This document shows positions 1-6,403 of a DNA stretch of 7,368 nucleotides, piece by piece (position 1 is the first letter of the stretch; each line of letters starts with the position of its first letter). Location: NCBI GenBank assembly GCA_947451875.1, contig CANGBE010000068.1:1-7368 (forward strand), written 5' to 3'. Below the pieces are notes generated by a model. The model saw only the letters and a list, made by a program, of their open reading frames with translations. It did not search any database and was not told the origin of the DNA. A program made the position numbers and the translations under genes. Source of the DNA: Sphingomonadaceae bacterium. GTDB taxonomy: Bacteria > Pseudomonadota > Alphaproteobacteria > Sphingomonadales > Sphingomonadaceae.

Positions 1-360
1 CACCGGCGTTGCCAGCAGGAAGGGCAGAAACGCCTTCTTCTCTTTGGCATAGAGCCCCGGCGCGACAAAGGCCCACAGCTGGTTGGCGATGATCGGGAAC
101 GAGATGAAGAACCCGGCGAACATCGCCACCTTCATCTCGACGAAGAACTGGCCGTAAAGCTTGGTGTAGATCAGCGTGTTCTGCCCGGCAGCGATCAGCG
201 GCTGGACCAGAAATCCCAGAATCTTCTGGGCAAAAAAGGCACAGATGATGAACGATACCAGCAGTGCGGCGATGCAGCGCATCAGCCGGGCGCGCAGTTC
301 GATCAGGTGATCGAGCAGCGGGGCCTGCGAATCGTCGATGTCGTGGATCTTGAAAACCAT
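1..360 (-). CDS. tatC: TatC, Sec-independent protein translocase, N-terminal 120 residues (partial)
   Basis: TatC is the polytopic inner-membrane receptor of the twin-arginine translocase; with TatB it binds the RR signal peptide of folded export substrates. The gene begins with ATG at 360-358 and reads open to base 1, so its C-terminal half lies outside the window (the family is about 250 residues). Visible landmarks are the cytoplasmic N-terminus with PLLDHLIELRARL (about residues 14-26), which matches the family's first conserved block; a first membrane segment at about 29-47; a second at about 75-97; and the FVAPGLYAKEKK block at about 98-109, whose Glu107 corresponds to the signal-peptide-binding Glu of the family. 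A third segment is just beginning at the edge. The start lies 3 nt after the tatB stop, which fits translational coupling. Identification is by recognition and is secure; no frame damage is seen. Confidence 0.96.
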   Translation of the reverse strand, partial: MVFKIHDIDDSQAPLLDHLIELRARLMRCIAALLVSFIICAFFAQKILGFLVQPLIAAGQNTLIYTKLYGQFFVEMKVAMFAGFFISFPIIANQLWAFVAPGLYAKEKKAFLPFLLATPV

Positions 361-363
361 GGC

Positions 364-735
364 TCAGTGCTGCGCCGCTGGAGGAGACGCTGGCGCGGTT
401 TCCGCATCTGGCGGCCCGACAAGCGCCTCCATCACTGGAGCAGGCGCGATGCCGTTGGCGGCATCGGCGGCGGCCTGTGCATCGCTGTCGGGCGTTTGCT
501 CGGGGTGCGCAGCCATGATCGCGGCGTTCTGCTCGCGCCACTTGGCTTCCATTTCCTCAAGCTCGGCTTCACGGATCATCGCTTCGACACCCGAGCGGAA
601 ATGACCGGAAACGCGGCGCACTTTGCCGATCCAGCGGCCAGCCATGCGTAGCGCCTTCGGCATGTCCTTGGGGCCGATGACGACGATCGCGACAATCACG
701 ATCAGCATCAGTTCGTCGAAGCCGACGTCAAACAT
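364..735 (-). CDS. tatB: TatB, twin-arginine translocase subunit
   Basis: TatB is a single-span inner-membrane protein that pairs with TatC to form the substrate receptor of the Tat pathway. The 123-residue product starts MFDVGFDEL, with the conserved Glu at position 8 inside a short N-terminal membrane helix (about 5-20). The hinge GPKDMP (about 21-26) follows, then the amphipathic helix KALRMAGRWIGKVRR. The family-typical GPKDLP-like hinge separates it from TatA, which has FG-K-G. A charged helical stretch (about 45-75) leads into an Ala/Pro-rich tail of low complexity, common in alphaproteobacterial TatB and short here. The ATG at 735-733 is the obvious start because the N-terminal motif begins there; the upstream Shine-Dalgarno is weak. 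The gene sits 26 nt after tatA and 3 nt before tatC, in the usual tatABC order. Confidence 0.95.
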   Translation of the reverse strand: MFDVGFDELMLIVIVAIVVIGPKDMPKALRMAGRWIGKVRRVSGHFRSGVEAMIREAELEEMEAKWREQNAAIMAAHPEQTPDSDAQAAADAANGIAPAPVMEALVGPPDAETAPASPPAAQH

Positions 736-761
736 GGCTGATTACCCGCTTGGTGTCGCGG

Positions 762-1007
762 TCAGGCAGCGCCGGAGTCGGTCGGCGTCTTTGCAGGCTC
801 GGCCGAAGTCGCAGCAGCGGGCGGCGGGGTGATCTGCGCGGGCGGCGGGGCAGCAGGCTTGTCACCCGTTTCCTCGTTCATGCCCTGCTTGAAGCTTTTG
901 AGTCCCTTGCCGAATTCACCCATGACATCAGCCACGCGGCCCTTGCCGAACAGCACCAGAACCACAACCAGCACAATCATCCAGTGCCAGAGAGAAAAAC
1001 TACCCAT
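762..1007 (-). CDS. tatA: TatA, twin-arginine translocase pore-forming subunit
   Basis: TatA oligomerises in the inner membrane to let folded Tat substrates cross. The 81-residue protein reads MGSFSLWHWMIVL, with one membrane helix (about 6-20). Phe20-Gly21 at the hinge and the amphipathic helix KGRVADVMGEFGKGLKSFK match the family, including the FG hinge position. The tail (about 48-81) is rich in Pro, Ala and Thr and probably disordered. The frame stays open 15 codons further upstream, to 1052, but I chose the ATG at 1007-1005. It places the helix at the usual distance from the N-terminus and has a clear AGGAG (1014-1018) 6 nt upstream. The upstream neighbour is scpB (stop at 1053-1055, 45 nt away) and tatB follows after 26 nt, so it is probably co-transcribed with both. 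Confidence 0.95.
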   Translation of the reverse strand: MGSFSLWHWMIVLVVVLVLFGKGRVADVMGEFGKGLKSFKQGMNEETGDKPAAPPPAQITPPPAAATSAEPAKTPTDSGAA

Positions 1008-1013
1008 TAGAAA

Positions 1014-1018
1014 CTCCT
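1014..1018 (-). promoter_or_regulatory. Ribosome binding site of tatA
   Basis: AGGAG on the minus strand ends 6 nt before the ATG at 1007. It is one of the clearest Shine-Dalgarno sequences in the window and decides the tatA start against the longer in-frame reading. Confidence 0.8.
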
Positions 1019-1052
1019 GAGTTCGATCGAAACCGCCCCTCGGCCTGAGCAC

Positions 1053-1694
1053 CTAGGCGCTTTCGTCTTCGCTTTCCAGTGAATCCGGTCCAAAATCGGC
1101 AGACGTATCGCCAGATGCCTCGACCGACTTTTCAGCAGCAGTCATCATTTCTTCCAGCGCATCGTCCACCGGATCGAGCAGGCCTGCCGCCTTGAGCTCG
1201 TCGAGCCCTGGCAGATCCTTGCGCGATGACAGGCCGAAGTGGGCGAGGAATTCGGGCGTGGTGGCAAAGATCACTGGCCGCCCCGGCACCTCCCGCCGTC
1301 CGGCAACCCGCACCCAGCCCGCCTCCAGCAGTACATCAAGCGTGCCCTTGGCGGTCTGCACGCCGCGGATTGCCTCGATCTCGGCGCGGCTGACAGGTTC
1401 GTGATAGGCAATGATGGCCAGCGTTTCAGTCGCGGCGCGCGAGAGGCGGCGGCTCTCTTCACGTTCGCGGCGTAGCAGGTGCGCGAGGTCGGCTGCGGTC
1501 TGAAAGTGCCAGCGCCCGCCACGCTCGACCACGGCGATTCCCCGGCCTGAATAGTGCGCAACCAGTTCATGGAGTGCAGGTTTCACATCCGCCCCGCCCA
1601 GGTGCGTGGAAATCGCTTCGGCGGTCATCGGCGCTTCGGCAGCGAACAGCGTCGCTTCTACCGCGCGGACGAGATCATCGGGGCGCTCAGTCAC
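1053..1694 (-). CDS. scpB: ScpB, segregation and condensation protein B
   Basis: ScpB is a dimeric winged-helix (kite) protein. It binds the kleisin ScpA and completes the SMC-ScpAB complex that compacts and segregates the chromosome, acting in the cytoplasm on the nucleoid. The 213-residue product shows the N-terminal winged-helix half (about 5-85, LVRAVEATLFAAEAPM). The second half carries the signature LAIIAYHEPVSRAEIEAIRG (about 92-111), followed by GRREVPGRPVIFATTPEFL and the LPGLDEL block. The C-terminal 35 residues are acidic and low in complexity. I chose GTG at 1694-1692 because GGAG (1703-1706) lies 8 nt upstream; an earlier in-frame GTG at 1703 would overlap that site. The gap to scpA (145 nt from the scpA stop) is the largest in the operon and holds a palindromic repeat. 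tatA follows 45 nt downstream. Confidence 0.94.
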   Translation of the reverse strand: MTERPDDLVRAVEATLFAAEAPMTAEAISTHLGGADVKPALHELVAHYSGRGIAVVERGGRWHFQTAADLAHLLRREREESRRLSRAATETLAIIAYHEPVSRAEIEAIRGVQTAKGTLDVLLEAGWVRVAGRREVPGRPVIFATTPEFLAHFGLSSRKDLPGLDELKAAGLLDPVDDALEEMMTAAEKSVEASGDTSADFGPDSLESEDESA

Positions 1695-1702
1695 GCTACC
1701 CA

Positions 1703-1706
1703 CTCC
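1703..1706 (-). promoter_or_regulatory. Ribosome binding site deciding the scpB GTG start
   Basis: GGAG on the minus strand lies 8 nt before GTG 1694-1692, a normal spacing. It supports the 213-residue reading of ScpB over the reading from GTG 1703, which has no separate Shine-Dalgarno. The same GGAG forms part of a possible 5-codon minicistron starting at ATG 1708-1706. Confidence 0.55.
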
Positions 1707-1740
1707 ATTGATGGTTGATGCCCCAATGTTGAACCACTCT

Positions 1741-1826
1741 CGTCAATGCGAGGAACGTAGTGACGAAGCAACCCAGGGCGCATTATGCCGCTCTGGGTTG
1801 CTTCGGGCTTTGCCCTCGCAATGACG
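1741..1826. repeat. Palindromic (REP/MITE-like) intergenic repeat between scpA and scpB
   Basis: This is an 86-bp imperfect palindrome with two nested arm pairs. The outer arms, 1741-1753 and 1814-1826, are 13 nt each and pair at 12 of 13 positions. The inner arms, 1764-1776 (CGAAGCAACCCAG) and 1793-1805 (its reverse complement), pair at all 13. An asymmetric internal loop of 10 and 8 nt separates the pairs, and the terminal loop is 16 nt. The right outer arm reads as a CTCGCAATGACG end. From memory, dispersed non-coding repeats with a GTCATTGCGAG-like end occur in alphaproteobacteria, including sphingomonads; only one copy is present here, so dispersal cannot be shown. It carries no gene. 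It has no T-tract following on the transcribed strand, so it does not look like an intrinsic terminator. In the operon mRNA it should fold into a strong hairpin. Confidence 0.8.
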
Positions 1827-1839
1827 ACTGGGTTTGAAA

Positions 1840-2640
1840 TCATGCCGCCGCCCGCCGCAAACGCAGCGGCCCGAACACCTCATCCTGCGCTAGTTCCGCC
1901 TTGCCCATGCGTGCCAGTTCGAGCGCGGCGACGAAGCTGGAGGCGAGGGCCGACTTGCGCAGGCGCGGATCGGCATGGGGAGGCAGGAATTCGCGCAGTT
2001 CCATCCAGTCCAGCGTCACGCCGAGCATCGATGACACCCGCGACAGCGCCGAATCGAGCGTCATCACCATGCGGTCGCGGACCATGTGGACTACAGGCGC
2101 AGTGCGCGCCTTGACCTGGCCATAGGCCTGCACGAGATCGAACCATTCGCTCTGCCAGCGGTTCTTGCGATCGACCTTCAGGCCCTCGGGCGCGCCGCGC
2201 AGGAACACATCGCGCCCCAGCCGGTCACGCCCCATCAGCCGCGCCGCGGCATCGCGCATCGCCGCGAGACGTTGCAGGCGCAGTTGCAGCCGCATGGCGA
2301 GTTCTTCGGCGCTCGGCTCTTCCTGCACTTCGCGCGGGAGCATCAGCGAGCTCTTGAGATAGGCCAACCACGCCGCCATGACGAGGTAATCGGCGGCCAG
2401 CTCCAGCCGCAGCGCCTCGGCGCGCTCGATATAGGTCAGGTACTGGTCCACCAGCGAGAGGATCGAAATACGGCGCAGGTCCACCTTCTGCCGCCGCGCC
2501 AGATCGAGCAGCAGATCGAGCGGGCCTTCCCAGCCATCAAGCTCAAGATAGAGCGCTTCGTTTTCGCTGGGGGCAGAGGCTGGGCCCGCCCAGTCTTCGC
2601 TGGCGACGGTTTCTTCATTGGCGATGAGGTCTTGGTTCAT
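1840..2640 (-). CDS. scpA: ScpA, segregation and condensation protein A (kleisin)
   Basis: ScpA is the kleisin that bridges the SMC heads and recruits ScpB, forming the bacterial condensin used in chromosome segregation. The 266-residue length is usual. After an acidic, poorly conserved leader (1-28), the N-terminal SMC-neck-binding domain shows the signature GWEGPLDLLLDLARRQKVDL (about 36-55), followed by SLVDQYLTYI and ADYLVMAAWLAYLKS-LLP-type residues (about 83-102). A helical middle region contacts ScpB in the family. The C-terminal winged-helix domain (about 185-262) ends in a block resembling FVAALELARMGKAELAQDE, typical of ScpA. The ATG at 2640-2638 overlaps the nagZ stop in an ATGA tetranucleotide, implying translational coupling; GGTGG lies about 10 nt upstream. 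Identification is secure. Confidence 0.95.
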   Translation of the reverse strand: MNQDLIANEETVASEDWAGPASAPSENEALYLELDGWEGPLDLLLDLARRQKVDLRRISILSLVDQYLTYIERAEALRLELAADYLVMAAWLAYLKSSLMLPREVQEEPSAEELAMRLQLRLQRLAAMRDAAARLMGRDRLGRDVFLRGAPEGLKVDRKNRWQSEWFDLVQAYGQVKARTAPVVHMVRDRMVMTLDSALSRVSSMLGVTLDWMELREFLPPHADPRLRKSALASSFVAALELARMGKAELAQDEVFGPLRLRRAAA

Positions 2641-3656
2641 GCCGCAACGTCCACCAGAGCCAACAGAGCATCGCGCTTGGCGATCAAATCGGCTTGACGC
2701 TCCATGTCCGCCGCGCCGCCGGTCATGGCTAGCGCGCGTTCGAGCCGTAGTGCTGTTAGCGGCTGCATCACTGGGGCTACCTTGGCGATGCCGGTCATGT
2801 CATCGACCTTCGCCCAGCAGTTGAGCGCAATGTCGCACCCTGCGGCAAACGCCCGCGCGGCACGCTGAGGCACTGTGCCGGACAGCGCTTCCATATCGAG
2901 ATCGTCGGTCAGCAATAGCCCGCCAAATCCGATTCGCTTGCGGATGATCTCACCCACGACAAAGGGCGAAAGCGTACCCGGGTTTTCAGCGTCCCATGCG
3001 GTGTAGCAAACGTGGGCAGTCATCCCCATCGGGGCGTCGGCCAGTGCTATGAACGGGGCAATATCGGTTTCGAGTTCGGCGGCGCTGGCGGTGACGGTGG
3101 GCAATTCCTTGTGGCTATCGGCACAGGCGCGGCCGTGGCCGGGGATGTGCTTGATCGTCCCGCAAATCCCAGCGCGCTCCAGCCCATCGAGCGCCGCCCG
3201 GCCCAGCGCTGCGACGCGCAGGGGTTCATCGCCAAGCGCTCGGTCACCGATGACATCGTGCGCACCCGGTTGCCGCACGTCGAGCACCGGGGCGTGGGTG
3301 CAGGTAATCCCCACCTCGGCCAGATCGAGCCCCAGCGCATGGGCATTGGCCCGCGCCGCCTCTATCGCGCTGGCTGGGGCGACATCATAGAGCGCTGCGA
3401 ATGCGGCACCTGCCGGATAGGCCAGCCAGACCGGCGGCTTCATCCGCGCCACTCGTCCGCCCTCTTGGTCAATAGTGATCAGCAGGCGCGGGCGTCCGTG
3501 CAATGCGCGCAGTTCATCGGTGAGCGCGCGGACCTGTTCGCGGCTTTCGATATTGCGGCCGAACAGGATGTAGCCTGCCGGATCGGCATCCTTGAAGAAG
3601 GCGCGCTCGTCGGCCGTAAGGGCTGTTGCGGAAAGGCCGAAAATCGCGGGAATCAT
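2637..3656 (-). CDS. nagZ: NagZ, beta-N-acetylhexosaminidase (GH3)
   Basis: NagZ is a cytoplasmic family-3 glycoside hydrolase. It removes N-acetylglucosamine from GlcNAc-anhydroMurNAc (peptide) products during peptidoglycan recycling, and so helps set the muropeptide pool that induces AmpC-type beta-lactamases in some bacteria. The 339-residue product has the GH3 TIM-barrel motifs: GYILFGRNI (about 28-36), IDQEGGRVARM (about 62-72), and the mobile loop KHIPGHGRACADSH (about 169-182) whose last His is the family's general acid/base. The TDDLDM motif (about 250-255) holds the catalytic Asp, the first D by alignment with other GH3 enzymes. I chose ATG 3656-3654 because MIPAIFGL matches the family N-terminus; a TTG at 3692 would add 12 residues unlike it. 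The Shine-Dalgarno is weak. The stop overlaps scpA by 4 nt, and the SPOR gene lies 77 nt upstream. Confidence 0.95.
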   Translation of the reverse strand: MIPAIFGLSATALTADERAFFKDADPAGYILFGRNIESREQVRALTDELRALHGRPRLLITIDQEGGRVARMKPPVWLAYPAGAAFAALYDVAPASAIEAARANAHALGLDLAEVGITCTHAPVLDVRQPGAHDVIGDRALGDEPLRVAALGRAALDGLERAGICGTIKHIPGHGRACADSHKELPTVTASAAELETDIAPFIALADAPMGMTAHVCYTAWDAENPGTLSPFVVGEIIRKRIGFGGLLLTDDLDMEALSGTVPQRAARAFAAGCDIALNCWAKVDDMTGIAKVAPVMQPLTALRLERALAMTGGAADMERQADLIAKRDALLALVDVAA

Positions 3657-3733
3657 AAGGCTAAAGGTGGCGTCCGCGCGCCTGCAATGCAAGCACGGGA
3701 TGCCTTATCTGTGTGGAAAGCTAATGCTGCCGC

Positions 3734-4585
3734 TTACTTCTTCACTTGGCAGCCAACACCAGCGGCCTTCAGCTTGGTGCAGAGGGCATTGGCGGCCGCC
3801 TCGTCTCCGGCGATGGCCTGTAGACGATAGACCTTGCCGATATCGGCATTGCCTTCAACCACGCGGTGATTGATGCCTTTGAGCAGGGTGTTCTGACCAA
3901 CCAGCCGGCTCCAGCCAGCTTCGGCCGAAGCCTGCGAGCCGAAAGCGCCAACCTGCACGCCTACGCCGCCAGCGGGGGCATTTCCGGATTTGGCAGGGCC
4001 AGCATTGGCAGGAGCAGCGCCGCCGCCCGGCGCACCGGTATCAACCGATGGCTTGGGCGCTTCGCCGCCGCCAGTCAGTTGGCCACCGTTTCCGGCATGG
4101 TTCTCGCCCTTGCCCTGCGAAACGGCATAGCTTGTGTCGCCAGTTCCTGCGAAAGTCTTGCCGCCCGGATCCTTCGGTGCTTCTTTGTAGGGTTCGCTCG
4201 GCGCAGCGATCGTGCTGCCATCGGCGACAAGTGCAGGATCGGGCTTGCGGTGGCTTACCCACCAGATGCCGCCGACGATCGCCGCCAGCAAGGCAACCGC
4301 AGCCAAGCCAATGCCAAAGACGCGCGCGGTATCTACCCCAGCGTCGTCATAATCGTCATCCGCTGATTCTAGCCACGGCAGCCGATCATCGTCATCGAGA
4401 TCAAGCTGTTCGGCATCATCGCCACCATGGACGAATTCGGCGACTTCGTCCTTCGCCGATTCAACTGCGCCGGAAGCGCGTTCGCTTGCGGTCTCTGCAA
4501 CATGATCCAGCCCGTCGCCCGCCGCGCCCAGCACCGCGTCAACGTGGCTCTCAATGCCTTCCGGCTCGTCGCCAATGCCCTGCAT
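3734..4585 (-). CDS. SPOR-domain membrane protein
   Basis: This is a 283-residue bitopic protein, probably bound to septal peptidoglycan. SPOR domains bind glycan strands stripped of stem peptides at the division site. Residues 1-70 are highly acidic and predicted cytoplasmic. About 12-52 is Ala-rich with regularly spaced charges, resembling an amphipathic helix, followed by a DLDDDD cluster. A single membrane helix lies at about 89-111 (GIGLAAVALLAAIVGGIWWV). A Gly/Ala/Pro-rich periplasmic linker (about 112-205) leads to a C-terminal SPOR domain (about 208-282), with VQVGAFGSQASAEAGW, KVYRLQAI and a Cys269/Cys279 pair near the end. Topology resembles FtsN or DamX, but no FtsN essential segment is recognisable, so I give no symbol. 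The ATG at 4585-4583 has AAGGGG 8 nt upstream. It follows argS by 12 nt and precedes nagZ, a second cell-wall gene. Confidence 0.88.
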   Translation of the reverse strand: MQGIGDEPEGIESHVDAVLGAAGDGLDHVAETASERASGAVESAKDEVAEFVHGGDDAEQLDLDDDDRLPWLESADDDYDDAGVDTARVFGIGLAAVALLAAIVGGIWWVSHRKPDPALVADGSTIAAPSEPYKEAPKDPGGKTFAGTGDTSYAVSQGKGENHAGNGGQLTGGGEAPKPSVDTGAPGGGAAPANAGPAKSGNAPAGGVGVQVGAFGSQASAEAGWSRLVGQNTLLKGINHRVVEGNADIGKVYRLQAIAGDEAAANALCTKLKAAGVGCQVKK

Positions 4586-4593
4586 AAACCGCG

Positions 4594-4599
4594 CCCCTT
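4594..4599 (-). promoter_or_regulatory. Ribosome binding site of the SPOR gene, overlapping the argS stop
   Basis: AAGGGG on the minus strand shares bases with the argS TAA stop (4600-4598) and lies 8 nt before the ATG at 4585. Ribosomes ending argS could reinitiate here, which supports co-transcription and fixes the SPOR start. Confidence 0.65.
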
Positions 4600-6343
4600 A
4601 CATTTCCTCGACAGCCTCCACGCCAAGAATGGCGAGACCGTTTCGTATCAACTGCCCGATTTGCGCGGCAAGATAAAGCCTTGCTCCGCTAAGTGCTTGA
4701 TCCTGTGCCACTATGAACCGCTTTTCCGGTTTGTCATTACCCAGATTCCAGTAGGAATGGAGCGCGGCTGCCAGATCGTAGAGGAAAAAGGCCACCCGGT
4801 GCGGTTCGCGTGCCACGGCGGCGGCCTCAACCAGACGGGGGAACTGCGCGGCGAGCTTGACCAGCGCCAGCTCTTCTTCGCCCAGCCGGTCAAGCGCGGC
4901 ATCGGCAGGAACGATCCCTTCCACCGCGCCCTTGCGCAGAGTCGAGCGGATCCGGGCATGGGCATATTGCACATAGAATACCGGATTGTCCTTCGACGCC
5001 TCGACCACCTTGGCGAAGTCGAAGTCCATCTGAGCCTCGGGCTTGCGGGTCAGCATGGTGAAGCGCACCACATCCTTACCCACTTCGCGCACCACATCGG
5101 CGAGCGTGACGAAGTTGCCCGAACGCTTGGACATCTTCACCGGCTCGCCATTGCGGAGCAACTGGACCATCTGCACCAGCTTGACCTCGAAGGGGATCTG
5201 CTTGCCCGCGCCTTCAGTTAGCGCGGCAACTGCTGCCCTGATCCGCTTGACGGTTCCCGCATGGTCCGCGCCCCAGATGTCGACGAGGGCATCAGCGCTC
5301 TCGGCCTTCTGGAAGTGGTAGGCGAGATCGGCACCGAAATAGGTCCACTTGCCGTCGCTCTTCTTGATCGGGCGATCCTGATCGTCGCCGAACTTGGCCG
5401 AGCGGAACAGCGGCAGGGCAACCGGCTCCCAATCCTCGATCGTCTTGCCCTTGGGGGCTTCGAGGATGCCATCATAAACCAGATCATGGGCGCGCAGCCA
5501 TGCTTCGGCCTGCTCGGGTTTTCCGGCGGCCTGCAGTTCGGCTTCGGAGGAGAACAGGTCATGCTCGATGCCGAGCAGGGCGAGATCTTCCTTGATCATC
5601 ACCAGCATCGCAGCGACCGCGCGGGTGCGGAACAGGACCAGCCAATCGGCCTCCGGTGCAGCAGCATAAGTGTCGCCAAATTCTGCGGCAAGCGCCTGTG
5701 CTACGGGGACCAGATAGTCGCCGGGATAGAGGCCTTCAGGCACTTCGCCAACGTCTTCACCCAGAGCTTCGCGGTAGCGCATGTGCACCGAACGGGCGAG
5801 GACATCGACCTGTCCGCCGGCATCGTTGACGTAGTATTCGCGGATGACATTGTGCCCGGACCATTTCAGCAGGGTCGCCAGTGCATCGCCAACCACGGCA
5901 CCACGGCAATGGCCCATGTGCATCGGGCCGGTGGGATTGGCCGAGACGTATTCGACGTTTACCGTCGATCCGCCACCCAGATTAGAGCGGCCATAAGATG
6001 CGGCTAGCGCGGCAATAGTGCGCAGCTCAGCGATCCAGGTGGCGTCTGACAGGCGCAGGTTGATAAAGCCCGGCCCGGCAATGCTCGCTTCGGTTACGGC
6101 CGGAAGCTTAGCCAGTTCGGCCACCAGCGCTTCGGCCAGCGCACGCGGATTGGTGCCAGCGGGCTTGGCCAGCACCATCGCGGCATTGGTGGAAAGGTCG
6201 CCGTGGCTGGCATCGCGCGGCGGTTCGACAGTGATCGCGCCGCGATTGAGCCCGCCCGGCAGCACTACCGCCGCTTCAAGCGCATCGAGAGCAGCGGCAA
6301 GATAGCCGGAAAATTCGGAATAAAGGGTCTGGGTCTGTAACAT
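4598..6343 (-). CDS. argS: Arginyl-tRNA synthetase
   Basis: ArgS is a cytoplasmic class I aminoacyl-tRNA synthetase that charges tRNA-Arg using ATP. The 581-residue protein is of normal length. The N-terminal tRNA-binding (Add-1) domain (about 1-105) ends in GPGFINLRLS. The catalytic Rossmann core follows with NVEYVSANPTGPMHMGH (about 129-145, HMGH being the HIGH motif), REYYVNDAGGQ (about 168-178), WGADHAGTVKRI and the KMSKRSGN (KMSKS-like) loop at about 403-410. The C-terminal DALR anticodon-binding domain (about 455-581) contains VFYVQYAHARI and ends VEAVEEM. I chose ATG 6343-6341 because MLQTQTLYSEF starts at the usual place; the ATG at 6391 would add 16 residues that look like translated leader. 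A good Shine-Dalgarno is not obvious for either. It overlaps no neighbour; the SPOR gene follows in 12 nt. Confidence 0.95.
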   Translation of the reverse strand: MLQTQTLYSEFSGYLAAALDALEAAVVLPGGLNRGAITVEPPRDASHGDLSTNAAMVLAKPAGTNPRALAEALVAELAKLPAVTEASIAGPGFINLRLSDATWIAELRTIAALAASYGRSNLGGGSTVNVEYVSANPTGPMHMGHCRGAVVGDALATLLKWSGHNVIREYYVNDAGGQVDVLARSVHMRYREALGEDVGEVPEGLYPGDYLVPVAQALAAEFGDTYAAAPEADWLVLFRTRAVAAMLVMIKEDLALLGIEHDLFSSEAELQAAGKPEQAEAWLRAHDLVYDGILEAPKGKTIEDWEPVALPLFRSAKFGDDQDRPIKKSDGKWTYFGADLAYHFQKAESADALVDIWGADHAGTVKRIRAAVAALTEGAGKQIPFEVKLVQMVQLLRNGEPVKMSKRSGNFVTLADVVREVGKDVVRFTMLTRKPEAQMDFDFAKVVEASKDNPVFYVQYAHARIRSTLRKGAVEGIVPADAALDRLGEEELALVKLAAQFPRLVEAAAVAREPHRVAFFLYDLAAALHSYWNLGNDKPEKRFIVAQDQALSGARLYLAAQIGQLIRNGLAILGVEAVEEM

Positions 6344-6366
6344 TTTCGCGCGGTTAGCCGGTTTGA

Positions 6367-6386
6367 GGGAGAATTGAAATCCTCCC
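6367..6386 (-). promoter_or_regulatory. Small hairpin in the argS leader
   Basis: On the minus strand this 20-nt stretch reads as a 9-bp stem (one G-U pair) around a very short centre, in the 60-nt gap between the lipoprotein gene and argS. It starts GGGAGGATT and ends AATTCTCCC. No T-run follows, so an intrinsic terminator is unlikely. It could affect argS translation or mRNA processing, or be chance. A smaller CCGG-TATG-CCGG inverted repeat lies next to it at about 6385-6396. Confidence 0.3.
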
Positions 6387-6403
6387 GGCATACCGGAAGG
6401 GAA

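Noticed and set aside
1008..1052. Longer TatA reading from 1052, adding 15 residues
   Set aside because: The added residues do not resemble TatA, and the start at 1007 has an AGGAG 6 nt upstream.
1741..1826. Rho-independent terminator between scpA and scpB
   Set aside because: The stem is long and interrupted, and no T-tract follows on the transcribed minus strand. The downstream gene lacks an evident promoter of its own, so full termination here is unlikely.
3657..3692. NagZ start at TTG 3692
   Set aside because: The 12 extra residues do not match the family N-terminus, whereas MIPAIFGL from ATG 3656 does.
3012..3830. 272-codon open frame on the plus strand opposite nagZ
   Set aside because: It is antisense to a confidently identified gene, has a composition typical of reverse-strand reading in GC-rich DNA and shows no recognisable domain. 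The long plus-strand frames at 2086-2697, 4427-5221 and 5261-6007 are rejected for the same reason.
6344..6391. ArgS start at ATG 6391
   Set aside because: It would add 16 residues before the usual N-terminus, across a stretch that looks like a leader hairpin. This is less certain than the other start choices.
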